From the NCBI RefSeq assembly GCF_044377035.1, contig NZ_JBILJW010000018.1, positions 1 to 64,000 on the forward strand: a stretch of DNA of 64,000 nt, read 5' to 3'. This DNA is from Silanimonas sp044377035. Lineage in GTDB: Bacteria > Pseudomonadota > Gammaproteobacteria > Xanthomonadales > Xanthomonadaceae. Positions within the stretch are counted from its first letter, which is position 1. Each line of letters starts with the position of its first letter. A program made the translations under genes and the position numbers. The notes beneath the pieces were generated by a model. That model worked only from the letters and a program-made list of their open reading frames with translations, searched no databases and was not told the DNA's origin. Shown here piece after piece: positions 34,517 to 43,138 of the stretch.

Positions 34517-36363
34517 GACGTCACCGGCTGCAGGCAGGCGACCAGCGCCCCAGGGCCGGCATGCGCACCCACCGCGGGGCCGGTTTCCACCAGCCAGCCT
34601 TCGGCGATGTCGAGGCGCGCCTTCAGCGAAGCGAGCAGCGCCGTGGCGTCATCGGCCGCATCGCAGTGGCCGACGATCAGGCGCCAACGGGTGTTCGGAG
34701 GCGCCTGCTTCGCGACATAGGCGGCGAAGCGCTCCGGGGCGCGCGTCGCACCGAACAGCGCGGCGCAGGGCTTGAGCCGCCCTTCGGGAACGACCTTGGC
34801 GATGGGCGTGGCGCGCAGCACTGAAGCGATCCATCCGGCCCAACGCGGCACACGGCCGCCGCGCACGGCGTGGCGGATGTCGCGGGCGAGGGCGAAGGTG
34901 AGCGTCTTCGGCCTCAACGCGGCCACGTGGGCGAGCACCTCGGCCGCGGCGGCGCCGGTCGCTGCCTTCTCCGCCGCGGCGATGGCGAGCAGGGCCTGCC
35001 CGCCCGCGGCATTCGCGGTATCGAACACGTGGGTTCGCGAAGCATCACCACGCTGCGCGGCCGCCTCGGCCGCTTGCAGCGTGCCCGACACCGCGCGCGA
35101 CAGCCCGATGTAGACGACTTCAGCGTGGTGCGACAGCAGGAATTCGAACTGCCGGCGGAAATCGCCCACCGGTGGCTGGCTGGTGCGCGGCAGCAGGTGC
35201 TCGTGGCGCAGCCGCGCGTAGAACTCGGCGGGGCTGATGCCGACGCGGTCGAGGTAGTCCTGCTCGCCGAAGTTCACCCGCAGCGGGATGACATGCAGGT
35301 TGAGGGCATCCGCGAGCCCTTCCGGCAGGTCCGCGGAGCTGTCGGTGACCACCACGCAGCCGCCCGGCGCGTTGGCCGTGCGCGCCTGCGCCAGCATGTC
35401 GTCGGCCTTGGTCGACTCGACGCGACCGAACCGGCCCAGCGCCTCGAACATGGCCGCCGGCCGCGCGACGTGCGCGTGCACCTTCACGCGGTGCGCGCTG
35501 CCGGCGACGACGACGCAGTCAGCGCCGAGGTCGGACATCGCGGCCTGCAGCCCAGCGCGATCGAGGCCCTCGCCGACCAGCAGGCATTCCGTGCACCAAC
35601 GATGGCGCGGATCGATGTCGTCGAGTTCCGCGTGCAGCGCGTCGTGCACGCCGCTGATGTCGAGGTCGGAGCGATCCTCCGCCCCGTCGGAAGGGCCAGG
35701 AGCAGCGCGCCGCGCCATGAAATCGCCGATGCCTTCCAGCAAGTCGACGAAACCCTGCGCCCCGGCATCCACCACGCCGGCCTTGCGCAGCACCGGCAGC
35801 TGGTCGGGCGTGCGCTGCAGCGCGAGCCGCGCCTGCGCGAGCGCCGACTCGAACCACGCCCGCAACTCCTGCCGTTCGCCCTGCTCGGCCGCGTGCACCA
35901 GCGCCTCGGCGAAGGCGTGGATCACGCTGATCATCGTGCCCTCCTTCGGATCGGCCATCGCCGAACGCGCCGAACGCGACGCGGCACGGGCGGCCTCGGC
36001 GAGGCCACGCCGGTCGAGCGAGGCCCGCGAACCGACCGCATCGGCAAGCCCGCTGAAGAACTGCGCGAGGATGGCGCCGGAGTTGCCGCGCGCCCCGTCG
36101 ATAGCCTCGTCGCCAACCCGGCGCAGCAGGCGGCCCACGCCGCCGGCGCGTCGGTGCAGCGCGCCGGTGAGCACGGTGCCGAGCGTCAGTGCGAGGTTGT
36201 TGCCGGTATCGCCGTCGGGAACGGGGAACACGTTGATCTTGTTCAGCGCATCACGGCGGGCGATGACCCGGCGTACGCCGGCGATCAGCGCATGGCGCAG
36301 GGCCGCGGCGCGGATGGGACCGGAAGACGGCAGCGGGGAGGCGAAGGGCGTGGTCGCGGACAT
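34513..36363 (-). CDS. Single-chain DAK2-DegV protein, putative FakA-FakB fatty acid kinase
   Basis: 616 residues from ATG 36363 (a GTG at 36390 is possible). Residues 1-220 are a DAK2 nucleotide-binding domain as in FakA: INVFPVPDGDTGNN (43-56) and GARGNSGAILAQ (90-101). Residues 250-330 resemble the FakA middle domain (CTECLLVGEG... HRVKVHAHV). Residues 335-616 are a DegV/FakB fatty-acid-binding domain: TDSSADLP (340-347), LPRTSQP and GAHAGPGAL. In Firmicutes FakA phosphorylates fatty acids bound to FakB. Here both seem joined in one chain and coupled to plsY. Confidence 0.85.
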   Translation of the reverse strand: MSATTPFASPLPSSGPIRAAALRHALIAGVRRVIARRDALNKINVFPVPDGDTGNNLALTLGTVLTGALHRRAGGVGRLLRRVGDEAIDGARGNSGAILAQFFSGLADAVGSRASLDRRGLAEAARAASRSARSAMADPKEGTMISVIHAFAEALVHAAEQGERQELRAWFESALAQARLALQRTPDQLPVLRKAGVVDAGAQGFVDLLEGIGDFMARRAAPGPSDGAEDRSDLDISGVHDALHAELDDIDPRHRWCTECLLVGEGLDRAGLQAAMSDLGADCVVVAGSAHRVKVHAHVARPAAMFEALGRFGRVESTKADDMLAQARTANAPGGCVVVTDSSADLPEGLADALNLHVIPLRVNFGEQDYLDRVGISPAEFYARLRHEHLLPRTSQPPVGDFRRQFEFLLSHHAEVVYIGLSRAVSGTLQAAEAAAQRGDASRTHVFDTANAAGGQALLAIAAAEKAATGAAAAEVLAHVAALRPKTLTFALARDIRHAVRGGRVPRWAGWIASVLRATPIAKVVPEGRLKPCAALFGATRAPERFAAYVAKQAPPNTRWRLIVGHCDAADDATALLASLKARLDIAEGWLVETGPAVGAHAGPGALVACLQPVTS

Positions 36364-36527
36364 ACGCCGGAGTCTGGGGGAACTCCCCACCTTTGGGCAT
36401 GCTGCGTGACAGCATGGGCCGCTGGCAAGGCGCTCCCATGCGTGGCCTTCACTGGCGGCGTATGATCCTGCGACGCGTTTGCCCGGTGCCGCATCTCTCT
36501 CCGGGCCTGCCCCCTACGGAAACCGCC

Positions 36528-36803
36528 ATGATCCGCGCTGCCCTCCTGTCGCTCGCCCTGCTCGCCCTGCCGATGGCCGGCGTCGCCGCCGAAGCGGTGG
36601 CGGAAGCGCCCGCCGCCGAAGCAGCGAGCGCCTGCGACGCCAAGCCGGCCACCGCGCCGGCCGCCGAAGCCGCGGCACCGACCGACGCCCCGGCCCGGCA
36701 TGCCGAGGCCGCGCCGGCCCGTCCGGCCAGCGCGCGCAGCCCGGGCAGCGTGCGTACCGCCACGCCGCGCTGGAACCGCCTGCTGCCGGGCATGTTCCGC
36801 TGA
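36528..36803 (+). CDS. Small exported Ala/Pro-rich protein
   Basis: 91 residues. MIRAALLSLALLALPMAGVAAEA is a clear signal peptide. The mature part is low-complexity Ala/Pro/Glu with a single Cys (SACDAKPATAP), ending in a basic RWNRLLPGMFR. No family recognised. It lies 18 nt upstream of mtfA on the same strand, suggesting co-transcription. Low complexity in GC-rich DNA lowers confidence. Confidence 0.6.
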   Translation: MIRAALLSLALLALPMAGVAAEAVAEAPAAEAASACDAKPATAPAAEAAAPTDAPARHAEAAPARPASARSPGSVRTATPRWNRLLPGMFR

Positions 36804-36821
36804 CCCACGCCGCGCACCGGC

Positions 36822-37640
36822 ATGCCCTGGGCCTGGTGGCGACGCTGGCGCAAGCCACCCCCTGAGATCGACGACGCGCACTGGGCCGCCCTGCTGGCCC
36901 GTGCCCCCTTGGTTCGAGGCCTCGACCCGCTCCGCAAGGACCGCCTGCGTGGGCTGACCGCCCGTTTCCTCGACCGTAAGGCGATCTCCCCGGCCCACGG
37001 TCTGAGGCTCGACGACGGCGACCGGCTGGCCTTGGCCGCACACGCCTGTCTGCCCCTGCTGGGCATCGGCGAGACCGGCCTTCGCGGCTGGTCGGAAGTG
37101 ATCGTCCACCCCGGGGCCTTCCGGGTGGAGCATGGACGGCATGGTGCACCGCACGAGATGGACGAACTCGAAGTCGTCGAAGGCGGCTTCGATGACCGGG
37201 AAGGCGAAAGCTGGCAGTACGGGCCCATGGTGCTGAGCTGGGCCGACCTCGCCGCCGAGATCGCCGAGCCCGAGGCCGGTTACCAGTTGGTGGTGCACGA
37301 AATGGCGCACAAGCTCGACGCACTGGATGGCGTCATGGATGGCACGCCGCCGCTGCCGCGCGATTGGCAGCGCGAATGGGCGCGCGATTTCGGCGCTGCC
37401 TTCGAGGCCCTGAACGCCGAGCTCGATGCCCTCCACGAGGCGGGCGACGACGAGGCCGAACCGGCCATCGATCCCTACGCCGCGGAAGCCCCCGAAGAGT
37501 TCTTCGCCGTCTGCAGCGAATACCACTTCACCGACCCGGAGCGCTTGCGCGCGGCCTTCCCGGCGGTGGCGGCGCACCTCGAGCGGTTCTATGGGCCCGC
37601 GCCCGCGCTGTGCCGCGACGACGATCCGACGCCGGCCTGA
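36822..37640 (+). CDS. mtfA: MtfA-type zinc metallopeptidase (M90)
   Basis: 272 residues. Zinc motif HEMAHKLDALDG, preceded by YQLVVHEMAH, and the family segments EVIVHPGAFRVEH, GESWQYGPMVLSWADL and EFFAVCSEYHFTDPERL (third zinc ligand Glu region). MtfA is a cytosolic peptidase that in E. coli is linked to the Mlc repressor and glucose PTS. The target in this organism is not evident. Confidence 0.9.
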   Translation: MPWAWWRRWRKPPPEIDDAHWAALLARAPLVRGLDPLRKDRLRGLTARFLDRKAISPAHGLRLDDGDRLALAAHACLPLLGIGETGLRGWSEVIVHPGAFRVEHGRHGAPHEMDELEVVEGGFDDREGESWQYGPMVLSWADLAAEIAEPEAGYQLVVHEMAHKLDALDGVMDGTPPLPRDWQREWARDFGAAFEALNAELDALHEAGDDEAEPAIDPYAAEAPEEFFAVCSEYHFTDPERLRAAFPAVAAHLERFYGPAPALCRDDDPTPA

Positions 37641-37653
37641 GCCGGACCACACC

Positions 37654-39045
37654 TCACCCCTGCGGCGGGAACCTCGCCACGAAGCGCGCGCCACCCAGCT
37701 CGGTCGAGCGCTCCACCGCCAGCACGCCCTGGTAGGCGGCGACGATGTCCTGGACGATCGACAGGCCGATGCCGTGGCCCTGCACGCGTTCGTCGCCGCG
37801 CACACCACGCTGCAAAACGCGGTCGATCTGGTCCTCGGCGATGCCGGGGCCGTCGTCCTCCACTGCGAATTCCACGCCGGCGCGCTTGCCCGGCAAAGCC
37901 GGCAGCGTCGTCACCTGCAGCGCCACCCGGCGCTTCGCCCACTTGAAGGCGTTCTCCAGCAGGTTGCCGAGCAGTTCCTGCAGGTCGCCGAGCTCCCCGT
38001 GGAAACGCGCCGCCGCGTCGATGTCGAACTCGGCCAGCACGCCCTTCGTCGCATAGATCTTCTCGAGGCCGAGCACGATCTCCTCGGCGGTCCCCTCGAT
38101 CTTCAGCGGCGCGGCATACAGCACGTGGCCCGAACGCGCGGCCCGGGAAAGCTGGTAACCGACGATGTCGTTCATGCGCTGCACCTGCGTGCGCACGTCC
38201 TCGCGCAGCTCGTCACCGGTGGCGCCCGCCTCGAGGCGGCTCTGCAGCACCGCGAGCGGTGTCTTCAGCGAATGTGCGAGGTCGCCGAGCGTGCGTCGCA
38301 CCTGCTCGAGGTTGCGACGCTCGGAGTCGATCAACGCATTGATGCTCTCCGTCAGCGGCTGGAGCTCGCGCGGGTGCTCGTCGACAAGCCGGGCGACGCT
38401 GCCCTGCTGCACGTCGGCCAGCGCCCGCTCGACGCCGGCGACGGGCCGAAGGCTCCAGCGCAGTGCCAGCGCCTGCACCAGCGCGAGCACGATGGCGGCC
38501 GCGCCCAGCCAAGCCCACAGCGTGCGGCGGAAGACCCCGACCTGCCCGGCGACGTAGCCGGCATCCTCGTAAAGCGCGAGCGTGAGCTCGAGGTCGCCGC
38601 GGCCGGTTTCCCAGATGGTGGTGAGCGAGTAGCGGTAGACCGCGAGCGCATTGCCACTGGAGTCGGTGGCCTCGAGAGGCCCATCGAAACGCCCGGCGCC
38701 GGGGGTGCCGGTTTCCGGCGGCGGCAGGATGCGCCCCAGCGCGGAAGCCGATTCCCAACGCAGGCCCTCGCCGACGACGCCGGCGTACAAGCCGCTGCCC
38801 GGCCGGTCGAAACGCGGGTCCGGCGGCACCTGCGGCATGACGATGGCGCCGGAGCGCAGCACCTCGGCGCCGTTGAGATAGGCCTTGGCGAAGTTCTCCA
38901 GCCGCTCGCGCTGGCTGTTCAGCGCCGCCTCGGTGAAAGCGCGGTCGAGCGCGTAACCCGTCAAGCCGAGGAAGGACACCAGCGCGAGGCCGGCGGCCAG
39001 CAACTGGCGCGCCTGCAGCGAGAGGCGGCGGCGCACCACGCCCAA
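37654..39045 (-). CDS. phoQ: PhoQ-like sensor histidine kinase
   Basis: 463 residues. Two membrane helices (about 10-30 and 165-190) enclose a roughly 130-residue periplasmic sensor, followed by a HAMP-like segment. H-box DLAHSLKTPLAVLQSRLEAG carries the phospho-acceptor His. Catalytic boxes are ELLGNLLENAFKWAKRRV (N), VEDDGPGIAEDQIDRVLQRG (G1) and GHGIGLSIVQDIVAAYQG (G2). It phosphorylates the response regulator encoded 6 nt upstream. The name PhoQ rests on similarity of the pair to xanthomonad PhoPQ. Confidence 0.88.
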   Translation of the reverse strand: MGVVRRRLSLQARQLLAAGLALVSFLGLTGYALDRAFTEAALNSQRERLENFAKAYLNGAEVLRSGAIVMPQVPPDPRFDRPGSGLYAGVVGEGLRWESASALGRILPPPETGTPGAGRFDGPLEATDSSGNALAVYRYSLTTIWETGRGDLELTLALYEDAGYVAGQVGVFRRTLWAWLGAAAIVLALVQALALRWSLRPVAGVERALADVQQGSVARLVDEHPRELQPLTESINALIDSERRNLEQVRRTLGDLAHSLKTPLAVLQSRLEAGATGDELREDVRTQVQRMNDIVGYQLSRAARSGHVLYAAPLKIEGTAEEIVLGLEKIYATKGVLAEFDIDAAARFHGELGDLQELLGNLLENAFKWAKRRVALQVTTLPALPGKRAGVEFAVEDDGPGIAEDQIDRVLQRGVRGDERVQGHGIGLSIVQDIVAAYQGVLAVERSTELGGARFVARFPPQG

Positions 39046-39051
39046 GCGTGC

Positions 39052-39732
39052 TTACTCGTTGCGCGGGATCGCGAAGCGGTAACCGCGGCCGCGCACGGTC
39101 TCGATCGGCTTCAGCTCGCCGTCCGGATCGAGCTTCTTGCGCAGGCGGCCGATGAACACTTCGAGCACGTTCGAGTCGCGGTCGAAATCCTGCTGGTAGA
39201 TGTGCTCGGTGAGGTCGGCCTTCGAGACCAGCTCGCCCGCATGCAGCATCAGGTACTCCAGCACCTTGTACTCGTAGCTCGTCAGGTCGACCGAACTGCC
39301 GCCGACGGTGACCGTCTGCGCCGAGAGGTCGAGCTTGACCGGGCCGCACTCGAGCGAGGGTTTGCTCCAGCCGGCGGCGCGGCGCAGCAGGGCGTTGATG
39401 CGCGCCAGCAGCTCTTCCACGTGGAAGGGCTTGACGAGGTAGTCGTCGGCACCGGACTTCAAGCCTTCCACCTTGTCCTGCCACGAGGAGCGGGCGGTCA
39501 GGATCAGGATCGGGAACTTCTTGCCCTCGGCGCGCAGCGCGCGGACGAGGTCCATGCCCGACATCTTCGGCAGGCCGAGGTCGATGATCGCCATGTCGAA
39601 CGGCACTTCGCGGCCGTTGTAGAGGCCCTCTTCGCCGTCGCCGGCGGCGTCCACGGCGAAGCCTTCGCGCTTCAGTCGGGCCGCGAGGGTTTCACGCAGC
39701 GGGGCTTCGTCTTCGACCAGCAGGATGCGCAT
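39052..39732 (-). CDS. phoP: PhoP-like response regulator (OmpR family)
   Basis: 226 residues. Receiver domain with phospho-acceptor Asp in MAIIDLGLPKMSGMDLVRALR and Lys in LVKPFHVEELLARINALLRR. C-terminal winged helix has VDLTSYEYKVLEYLMLHAGELVSKADLTEHIYQQDFDRDSNVLEVFIGRLRKKL, typical of PhoP/QseB. It controls envelope genes in response to the kinase. The operon order is PepSY-like gene, regulator, kinase. Confidence 0.93.
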   Translation of the reverse strand: MRILLVEDEAPLRETLAARLKREGFAVDAAGDGEEGLYNGREVPFDMAIIDLGLPKMSGMDLVRALRAEGKKFPILILTARSSWQDKVEGLKSGADDYLVKPFHVEELLARINALLRRAAGWSKPSLECGPVKLDLSAQTVTVGGSSVDLTSYEYKVLEYLMLHAGELVSKADLTEHIYQQDFDRDSNVLEVFIGRLRKKLDPDGELKPIETVRGRGYRFAIPRNE

Positions 39733-39770
39733 GGACTCTCCTTGGGCAAGCCGGCGCTCAGGGCCGGTGA

Positions 39771-40292
39771 TCAGTCACGGTCGCCGCGTTCGACGGGCGG
39801 CAGGGTTTCGGGCACGTCGAGGTCGGCCGGCGGCGGCGCCTCGAAGCGTTCAAAGCGTTCCTCGCGGCGATCGCGGAAACGGTCTTCGCGCGGCAGGGCA
39901 GCGCGATCCGCGTCGATGGCCGGGCTTCCAGAGCCGAGGTCCGGTTCGGCGAAGGGATCCCGCAGGGCATCGGCCCGCGCCTCGCGCCAGGCCTCGCGGC
40001 GGCGCTCGTGCGGGTCGTCGCGCATGATCCGCACGCGGCCGTCGGGCGTCAGCACCTTGAGACGGTAGACCTCGCGGCCGTCGCGCTGCATGGACTCGGC
40101 GCGCAGCACCTCGCCACCGGTCTGGCGCTCCGCGCGGAGCACCGATTCCGGCAACTCCGACCGACGCATCTCGTCTGGCGGCGGCGACGGGGGATCGAAG
40201 GCCGGCGGCGGCGGCGCGTCCTGCTGCGCATACGCCGATCCGGCCGCGAGGGCCAGGACGACGACGAGCGACAGTGGGCGGCGAAGGATCAT
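39771..40292 (-). CDS. Exported PepSY-like protein upstream of PhoPQ
   Basis: 173 residues from ATG 40292. Signal peptide MILRRPLSLVVVLALAAGSAYAQ, a proline-rich linker, then SVLRAERQTGGEVLRAESMQRDGREVYRLKVLTPDGRVRIMRDD, which has the PepSY pattern (GG.V....DG...Y.V....DG). The rest is charged and disordered. It lies 38 nt upstream of phoP on the same strand. PepSY proteins beside two-component pairs may tune the kinase in the periplasm; here that is inference. Confidence 0.75.
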   Translation of the reverse strand: MILRRPLSLVVVLALAAGSAYAQQDAPPPPAFDPPSPPPDEMRRSELPESVLRAERQTGGEVLRAESMQRDGREVYRLKVLTPDGRVRIMRDDPHERRREAWREARADALRDPFAEPDLGSGSPAIDADRAALPREDRFRDRREERFERFEAPPPADLDVPETLPPVERGDRD

Positions 40293-40398
40293 GGGCGGAG
40301 GATAGCGGGGCAGGCGCGGCAGGGGCCAGCGATGCGGCGAAGTCTGGTTGCGGGGGGGTGAATTGCCTCTTAACCCCGGATTGCCGCGCAACGGCGGT

Positions 40399-41310
40399 TC
40401 AGAAGATCTCGCCGATGCAGCAGCGCAGCGAACCACCGGCTTTCTCGATTTCCGGCAGGGGCACGGCATGCAGGGTGAAGCCGGCGCGAGCAAAGGCGGC
40501 GCGCTCGGCGGCCGACAGCGCGTCCACGGCCCGGGCGCTGAGGAAGGCGGCATCGCCCGAGACGGCGATGCCGTTGCCGGCGTAGGCCTGCCGCGCGCGC
40601 TCGTCGAGCGCCAGCGCATGCGGCGCATGGAATTCGAGGATGGCGCGCGCCACGGCCGGGTCGGCGAAGCCGTCCGGGCAGGCCACGGCGAGGCGCCCGG
40701 CATAGATCTGCAGCAGGACGTTCGTGTGGTACTCCCCCGGCGCGAGATCGAAGATCAGGGTGGCGTCGAGGCCGAAGGCGGCGTGCATGGCGGCGGCGCC
40801 GGTCTCGTCACAGCGCTCGGAGAGTCCGCAGTAGCCGATGTTGCGGGCGCGGTCGATCACCAGCGAACCGGTGAGTTCCGCGATGCCCGGCTGGCGCGAG
40901 AGGTCGATCTCGCGCCGGCCCAGGGCTTCGGTGAAGAAGCCGCGGATGTCGGCGCGCGTGGCTTCGCGCTGGCGGACGGCGTGCTTCATGTGGCCGATCA
41001 CGAGGCGGCCGGGCGCGGTGGCGAAGACGTTGTTCGGGAATACGGCATCCGGCGTGGCGGCATCGCCCGGGAAGGTGATGACCGGCACGTGGGCCGACAG
41101 CGCCTTGGCCAGCGCGCGGTGCTCGGCCAGGGCAGCCGCGGCGTCGATGCGGTCGGCCATGGCCATGTAGCTGTTGTCCTGCGCCGACTCGGCGGCCAGC
41201 GACATGCCCTCCGGCGCGACGAGGAAGACCGCCTTCGGCGTGGCCCGCGCCGGATTCGGGGCGGCGTGCGCGGCGAAGGCGAAGAAACGCGCGGGGTCGC
41301 GGGTGATCAT
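40399..41310 (-). CDS. ctlX: Citrulline/arginine-related amidinohydrolase (CtlX family)
   Basis: 303 residues, guanidino-group-modifying fold. DAVFPNNVFATAPG, SLVIDRARNIGYCGLSERCDETGAAAM, GEYHTNVLLQIYAGR (catalytic His) and the C-terminal GGSLRCCIGEIF (catalytic Cys) match arginine-deiminase-related CtlX proteins, reported to hydrolyse citrulline to ornithine. A dimethylarginine hydrolase role is the alternative. The start overlaps the dusA stop (ATGA, 41307-41310). Confidence 0.85.
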   Translation of the reverse strand: MITRDPARFFAFAAHAAPNPARATPKAVFLVAPEGMSLAAESAQDNSYMAMADRIDAAAALAEHRALAKALSAHVPVITFPGDAATPDAVFPNNVFATAPGRLVIGHMKHAVRQREATRADIRGFFTEALGRREIDLSRQPGIAELTGSLVIDRARNIGYCGLSERCDETGAAAMHAAFGLDATLIFDLAPGEYHTNVLLQIYAGRLAVACPDGFADPAVARAILEFHAPHALALDERARQAYAGNGIAVSGDAAFLSARAVDALSAAERAAFARAGFTLHAVPLPEIEKAGGSLRCCIGEIF

Positions 41311-42308
41311 GCGGCGGCCTCGTGGCTGCGGGTGACGGCGAGCGCGCGTTCGAGCAGATCGAGACCCGCGCCGGCCTTGGGCGCACCTTCGCTCAGCACC
41401 TGCCGGAAGGCGCGGCCGCCGGGCTGCGCGTGGAACAGGCCGAGGATGTGGCGCGTGAGGTGTTTCAACGCAACGCCGCGGGTGAGCTTCAACTCGACGT
41501 AGGGGAACCAGGCGCGCAGCAGGGCTTCGCGGCTTCGCGGCGCCTCGCCTTCGAGCGCGACGGCGTACTCATGCAGGCGGTAGGGCTCGTGGTACGCGGC
41601 GCGGCCGATCATCACCCCGTCCACGTGGGCCAACTGCGCCTGTACGTCATCGAGCTCACGCAGGCCGCCGTTGATGCTGACGATCAGCTCCGGCCGCTCG
41701 CGCTTCAGGCGATGCACCCAGTCGTAGCGCAGCGGCGGGATCTCGCGGTTCTCCTTCGGCGAGAGGCCCTGCAGCCAGGCCTTGCGGGCATGGACGATGA
41801 AGCGCCGGCAGCCGTTGGCGGCCACCGCGTCGATGAAGGACAGGAAGACGTCGTAGTCCTCCACCTCGTCGACGCCGAGCCGGCATTTCACCGTGACCGG
41901 CACCCGCACCGCGCCTTGCATGGCCGCAATGCACTCGGCGACCAGCGGCGGCTCCTTCATCAGGCAGGCGCCGAAGCGGCCGGCCTGCACGCGGTCCGAG
42001 GGGCATCCCACGTTGAGGTTGATCTCGTCGTAGCCCCAGTCGGCGCCGATGCGGCTGGCCTCGGCCAGCGCCGCCGGGTCGCTGCCGCCCAGCTGCAGCG
42101 CGACGGGGTGCTCGCTGGCATCGAAGCCGAGCAGGCGCGCCCGGTCACCGTGGATCACCGCCTGCGCGTGGACCATCTCGGTGTAGAGCAGCACGCCCGG
42201 CGACAGCACGCGATGGAAGCTGCGGCAGTGGGTGTCGGTCCAATCCATCATCGGCGCGACCGAGAGGCGCGAGCCGGTGACGGGCGGATGGGTATCGGAA
42301 GACGTCAT
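41307..42308 (-). CDS. dusA: tRNA-dihydrouridine(20/20a) synthase
   Basis: 333 residues from ATG 42308. FMN TIM-barrel with RLSVAPMMDWTDTHCRSFHRVLSP, EINLNVGCPSDRVQAGRFGACLM (catalytic Cys), FIVHARKAWLQGLSPKENREIPPLRYDWVHRLK and DGVMIGRAAYHEPYRL, all characteristic of DusA. It reduces U20/U20a in tRNA D-loops. It is translationally coupled to ctlX, a pairing with no obvious metabolic logic. Confidence 0.95.
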   Translation of the reverse strand: MTSSDTHPPVTGSRLSVAPMMDWTDTHCRSFHRVLSPGVLLYTEMVHAQAVIHGDRARLLGFDASEHPVALQLGGSDPAALAEASRIGADWGYDEINLNVGCPSDRVQAGRFGACLMKEPPLVAECIAAMQGAVRVPVTVKCRLGVDEVEDYDVFLSFIDAVAANGCRRFIVHARKAWLQGLSPKENREIPPLRYDWVHRLKRERPELIVSINGGLRELDDVQAQLAHVDGVMIGRAAYHEPYRLHEYAVALEGEAPRSREALLRAWFPYVELKLTRGVALKHLTRHILGLFHAQPGGRAFRQVLSEGAPKAGAGLDLLERALAVTRSHEAAA

Positions 42309-42327
42309 GCGCGAAGTCTGGGGCGGA

Positions 42328-43125
42328 TCAGCCCCGCGCCGCCACCCAGCGGGTGATGTGCGCGTGCATTTCCGCCAGCCCATCCGTCAACGCCGCCGGC
42401 CCGGGCTGCAGGATCACCGGCGACTTGATCTCGAACAGCCGGCCGTCGCGCACGGCCGAGACGCCCGCCCAACCCGGGCGCGCAGCGACGGTGCCGGGCT
42501 GGAACTTCTTGCCACACCACGAGCCGAACACGACCTGCGGGTCGCGCCGGAGGATCTCGCTGTCGTTCGCAAGGATCCGCTGCTTGGCGAGCGATTCGGT
42601 CGCAATCTCCGGGAAGATGTCGTCGCCGCCGGCGATCCGCACCAGCTCCGCCACCCACTGGATGCCGCTGATGCGCGGCTCGTCCCATTCTTCGAAGTAC
42701 ACGCGCGGCCGCACCGGGAAGGCCGCGGCCTTCGCGGCCACCGCCTCGACACCGCGCTCCAGCGCGTCGGCGTAGGCCTCGGCCTTGGCCGCCGCCCCGA
42801 CCATCGCGCCGAGGCGGCGCACGTAATCGAGGATGCCGGCCACCGAACGGTGGTTGCTGATCCACACCTCGACGCCGCGGCGCACGAGCTCGGCGGCGAT
42901 GTCGGCCTGGATGTCGGAGAAGCCGATGGCGAGATCGGGCTTCAGCGCGAGGATCTGGTCGACCTTCGCGCTGGTGAACGCACTGACCTTCGGCTTTTCC
43001 TTGCGGGCCCGCGGCGGGCGCACGGTGAAGCCGCTGATGCCGACGATCCGCGAGTCCTCACCGAGGGCGTAGAGCACCTCGGTCGGTTCCTCGACCAAGC
43101 AGACGATGCGGCGGGGGCCTCGCAC
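42328..43125 (-). CDS. Cobalamin-binding-like periplasmic-binding-fold protein without signal peptide
   Basis: 265 residues. RRIVCLVEEPTEVLYALGEDSRIVGISGFTVRP, VDQILALKPDLAIGFSDIQADIAAELVRRGVEVWI and HRSVAGILDYVRRLGAMVGA follow the BtuF/FhuD substrate-binding fold. The protein starts directly at the first beta strand, with no signal peptide, and no upstream exported start fits before the MFS gene stop at 43139. No BtuCD transporter is adjacent. It may act in the cytoplasm, or be exported from an unseen start. Confidence 0.75.
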   Translation of the reverse strand: MRGPRRIVCLVEEPTEVLYALGEDSRIVGISGFTVRPPRARKEKPKVSAFTSAKVDQILALKPDLAIGFSDIQADIAAELVRRGVEVWISNHRSVAGILDYVRRLGAMVGAAAKAEAYADALERGVEAVAAKAAAFPVRPRVYFEEWDEPRISGIQWVAELVRIAGGDDIFPEIATESLAKQRILANDSEILRRDPQVVFGSWCGKKFQPGTVAARPGWAGVSAVRDGRLFEIKSPVILQPGPAALTDGLAEMHAHITRWVAARG

Positions 43126-43138
43126 GAAGGTGAGCGCC

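Noticed and set aside
37426..40068. Plus-strand open frame of 880 codons over phoQ-phoP
   Set aside because: Antisense to a complete two-component system; composition is that of a third-position GC artefact.
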